A DNA stretch of 14,548 bases. Origin: Actinomycetota bacterium. Its GTDB lineage: Bacteria > Actinomycetota > Thermoleophilia > UBA2241. The notes beneath the pieces were generated by a model. That model did not search any database and had not been told where the DNA came from. It saw only the letters and a list, made by a program, of their open reading frames with translations. The stretch's first letter is position 1. Each line of letters starts with the position of its first letter. Location: assembly GCA_003132645.1 (NCBI GenBank), contig PKYM01000294.1, forward strand, positions 16,132 to 30,679. Direction: 5' to 3'. Position numbers and translations under genes: made by a program. Positions 13,730-14,548 of the stretch are shown here, piece by piece.

Positions 13730-14487
13730 GGACGCGTCACGGCAAGACGGTCGCCGGTCGCCGGTCGCCGCCGCCACGCCTCGAGCCAGGCCGGCAGCAC
13801 GCCTAGTAGTGTCTCCATGACCTCGAGACTGCGCCGCTCGAACTCGACGTAGTCATCGTAGACCTCGCCGCCGGCGGCGCCCACGAGATCGCTCACCGCC
13901 CGCAGGATGAGGCACGGCACATCGTTGCACGCGGCCGTCCAGGCGATCGCCCCGGACTCCCAGTCGGCGCCGACCGCGCCGTACTTCTCACGCAGCAGGC
14001 TCACCTGGGCCGGCACGATGTCGCTGTCGGCCGAGAGCAGCCGGACGCGACGCACGACCGACGGGTAGGTCTCGGGCGGGCGGCCGTCGGCACCGTCGAG
14101 CCACGACAGATCGATCGTCGCGGCGCGCGCGGCGACGGCCTCGTCGGGGTCGGTCATCTGCTCGACGATGTCGTAGACCAGGGTCTCCTCGGCGAGCAGC
14201 ACCTCGCCGCGTTCGACCTCGCCGGCAAAGCCGCCGCAGGTGCCGAGGTTGACGAGCAACTCGGGGGCGAAGCGATCGATCACATGCTGGGCCGAGGCCG
14301 CCGCCGAGACCTTGCCCCAACCGCCGTAGAAGAGGGCCGTCGTGAACCCGGCGATGGGCTCCGGAAGGGCGTACCACTCGCCGAACGGCGAGCGCCTGCG
14401 CGGCGTGTCGGGATGCAGCCTGTCCAGGGCGCGCCACTCGCTGGTGGCCGACACGAGCACGACGATCTGCGGTGGACGTTCGGGCAC
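13726..14487 (-). CDS. MTA/SAH nucleosidase-like protein (PNP/UDP phosphorylase superfamily)
   Basis: 253 residues with the nucleosidase fold. Landmarks: IVVLVSATSEWRAL with E17 at the position of the E. coli MTA/SAH nucleosidase Glu12; YGGWGKVSAAASAQHVID (about 54-71); LLVNLGTCGGFAGEVERGEVLLAE (about 77-100); RLLSADSDIV; GADWESGAIAWTA with E177 in the place of the Met-Glu substrate-binding pair; and LILRAVSDLVG with D200 in the place of catalytic Asp197. These support hydrolysis of 5'-methylthioadenosine, S-adenosylhomocysteine or a related nucleoside. The second motif has Trp instead of Met (DWE for EME), and overall similarity is moderate, so another nucleoside substrate is possible. It starts at GTG 14487, preceded by GAGGGTGA. 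The C-terminus is Arg-rich and its stop overlaps the cardiolipin synthase ATG, implying translational coupling. Confidence 0.8.
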   Translation of the reverse strand: MPERPPQIVVLVSATSEWRALDRLHPDTPRRRSPFGEWYALPEPIAGFTTALFYGGWGKVSAAASAQHVIDRFAPELLVNLGTCGGFAGEVERGEVLLAEETLVYDIVEQMTDPDEAVAARAATIDLSWLDGADGRPPETYPSVVRRVRLLSADSDIVPAQVSLLREKYGAVGADWESGAIAWTAACNDVPCLILRAVSDLVGAAGGEVYDDYVEFERRSLEVMETLLGVLPAWLEAWRRRPATGDRLAVTRP

Positions 14488-14525
14488 TGGTCACCCTCTA
14501 AGGCGCTGTTGCGGGCTGCGCAGGC

Positions 14526-14531
14526 ATGATA
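14526..14531 (-). promoter_or_regulatory. Candidate -10 element for the nucleosidase-cls unit
   Basis: TATCAT on the - strand matches the -10 consensus at five of six positions and lies about 38 bases before GTG 14487. A -35 at normal spacing would fall beyond the window edge, so it cannot be checked here. A 7-bp inverted repeat, AAGGCGC (14500-14506) and GCGCCTT (14540-14546), flanks it. Confidence 0.35.
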
Positions 14532-14548
14532 CCTCTCCGGCGCCTTGA

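Noticed and set aside
1..14548. Mobile elements, CRISPR arrays, tRNA or rRNA genes
   Set aside because: No transposase, terminal inverted repeats with target duplication, regularly spaced repeats or conserved RNA sequence was recognised on either strand.

Overview
This is a high-GC, densely coding bacterial window. A nuo operon with GTG/ATG starts and 1-4 base gene overlaps, a PASTA-bearing kinase-like protein, and small SHOCT, DUF6325, DUF1622 and DUF1269 proteins together suggest an actinomycetote, perhaps of the Thermoleophilia type. That taxonomic guess comes from gene content only. No rRNA, tRNA, CRISPR array, transposase or phage gene was seen.

Region 1 (1-5922, + strand) is the membrane arm of respiratory complex I: nuoJ (5' end outside the window), nuoK, nuoL, nuoM and nuoN, tightly coupled. 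All the proton-channel Glu/Lys residues I looked for are present, so the pump looks functional. Two junctions carry short tandem duplications. A 17-bp unit at the nuoL/nuoM junction creates a 6-codon mini-ORF linking the two genes by ATGA overlaps at both ends. A 21-bp unit at the end of nuoN duplicates its stop codon. Two GC-rich hairpins follow nuoN.

Region 2 (6095-8245, + strand) holds a membrane-anchored protein with a degenerate kinase domain (catalytic Asp replaced by Ala, no Gly-rich loop) and three extracellular PASTA repeats. It is followed by a DUF1269-like Gly-zipper protein with a strong ribosome binding site. A GC-rich hairpin sits in the convergent gap before the next gene.

Region 3 (8298-11118) holds a DUF1622 small membrane protein (- strand), a divergent MIP-family channel (+ strand) with altered NPA boxes (NPG and NTA), and a ClC-family chloride channel/antiporter (- strand). 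The ClC 3' end overlaps the MIP gene tail to tail by 67 bp.

Region 4 (11222-14487, - strand) has two transcription units. SHOCT protein, DUF6325 and ClC probably form one operon (SHOCT first). An MTA/SAH-nucleosidase-like protein and a cardiolipin synthase form the other, joined by an ATGA overlap. From 6095 on, most genes concern the envelope: wall sensing, water/solute and chloride flux, anionic phospholipid synthesis and small glycine-zipper proteins. A shared role in osmotic or envelope homeostasis is an inference from context. No gap between genes exceeds 300 bases; the largest is 12028-12268.
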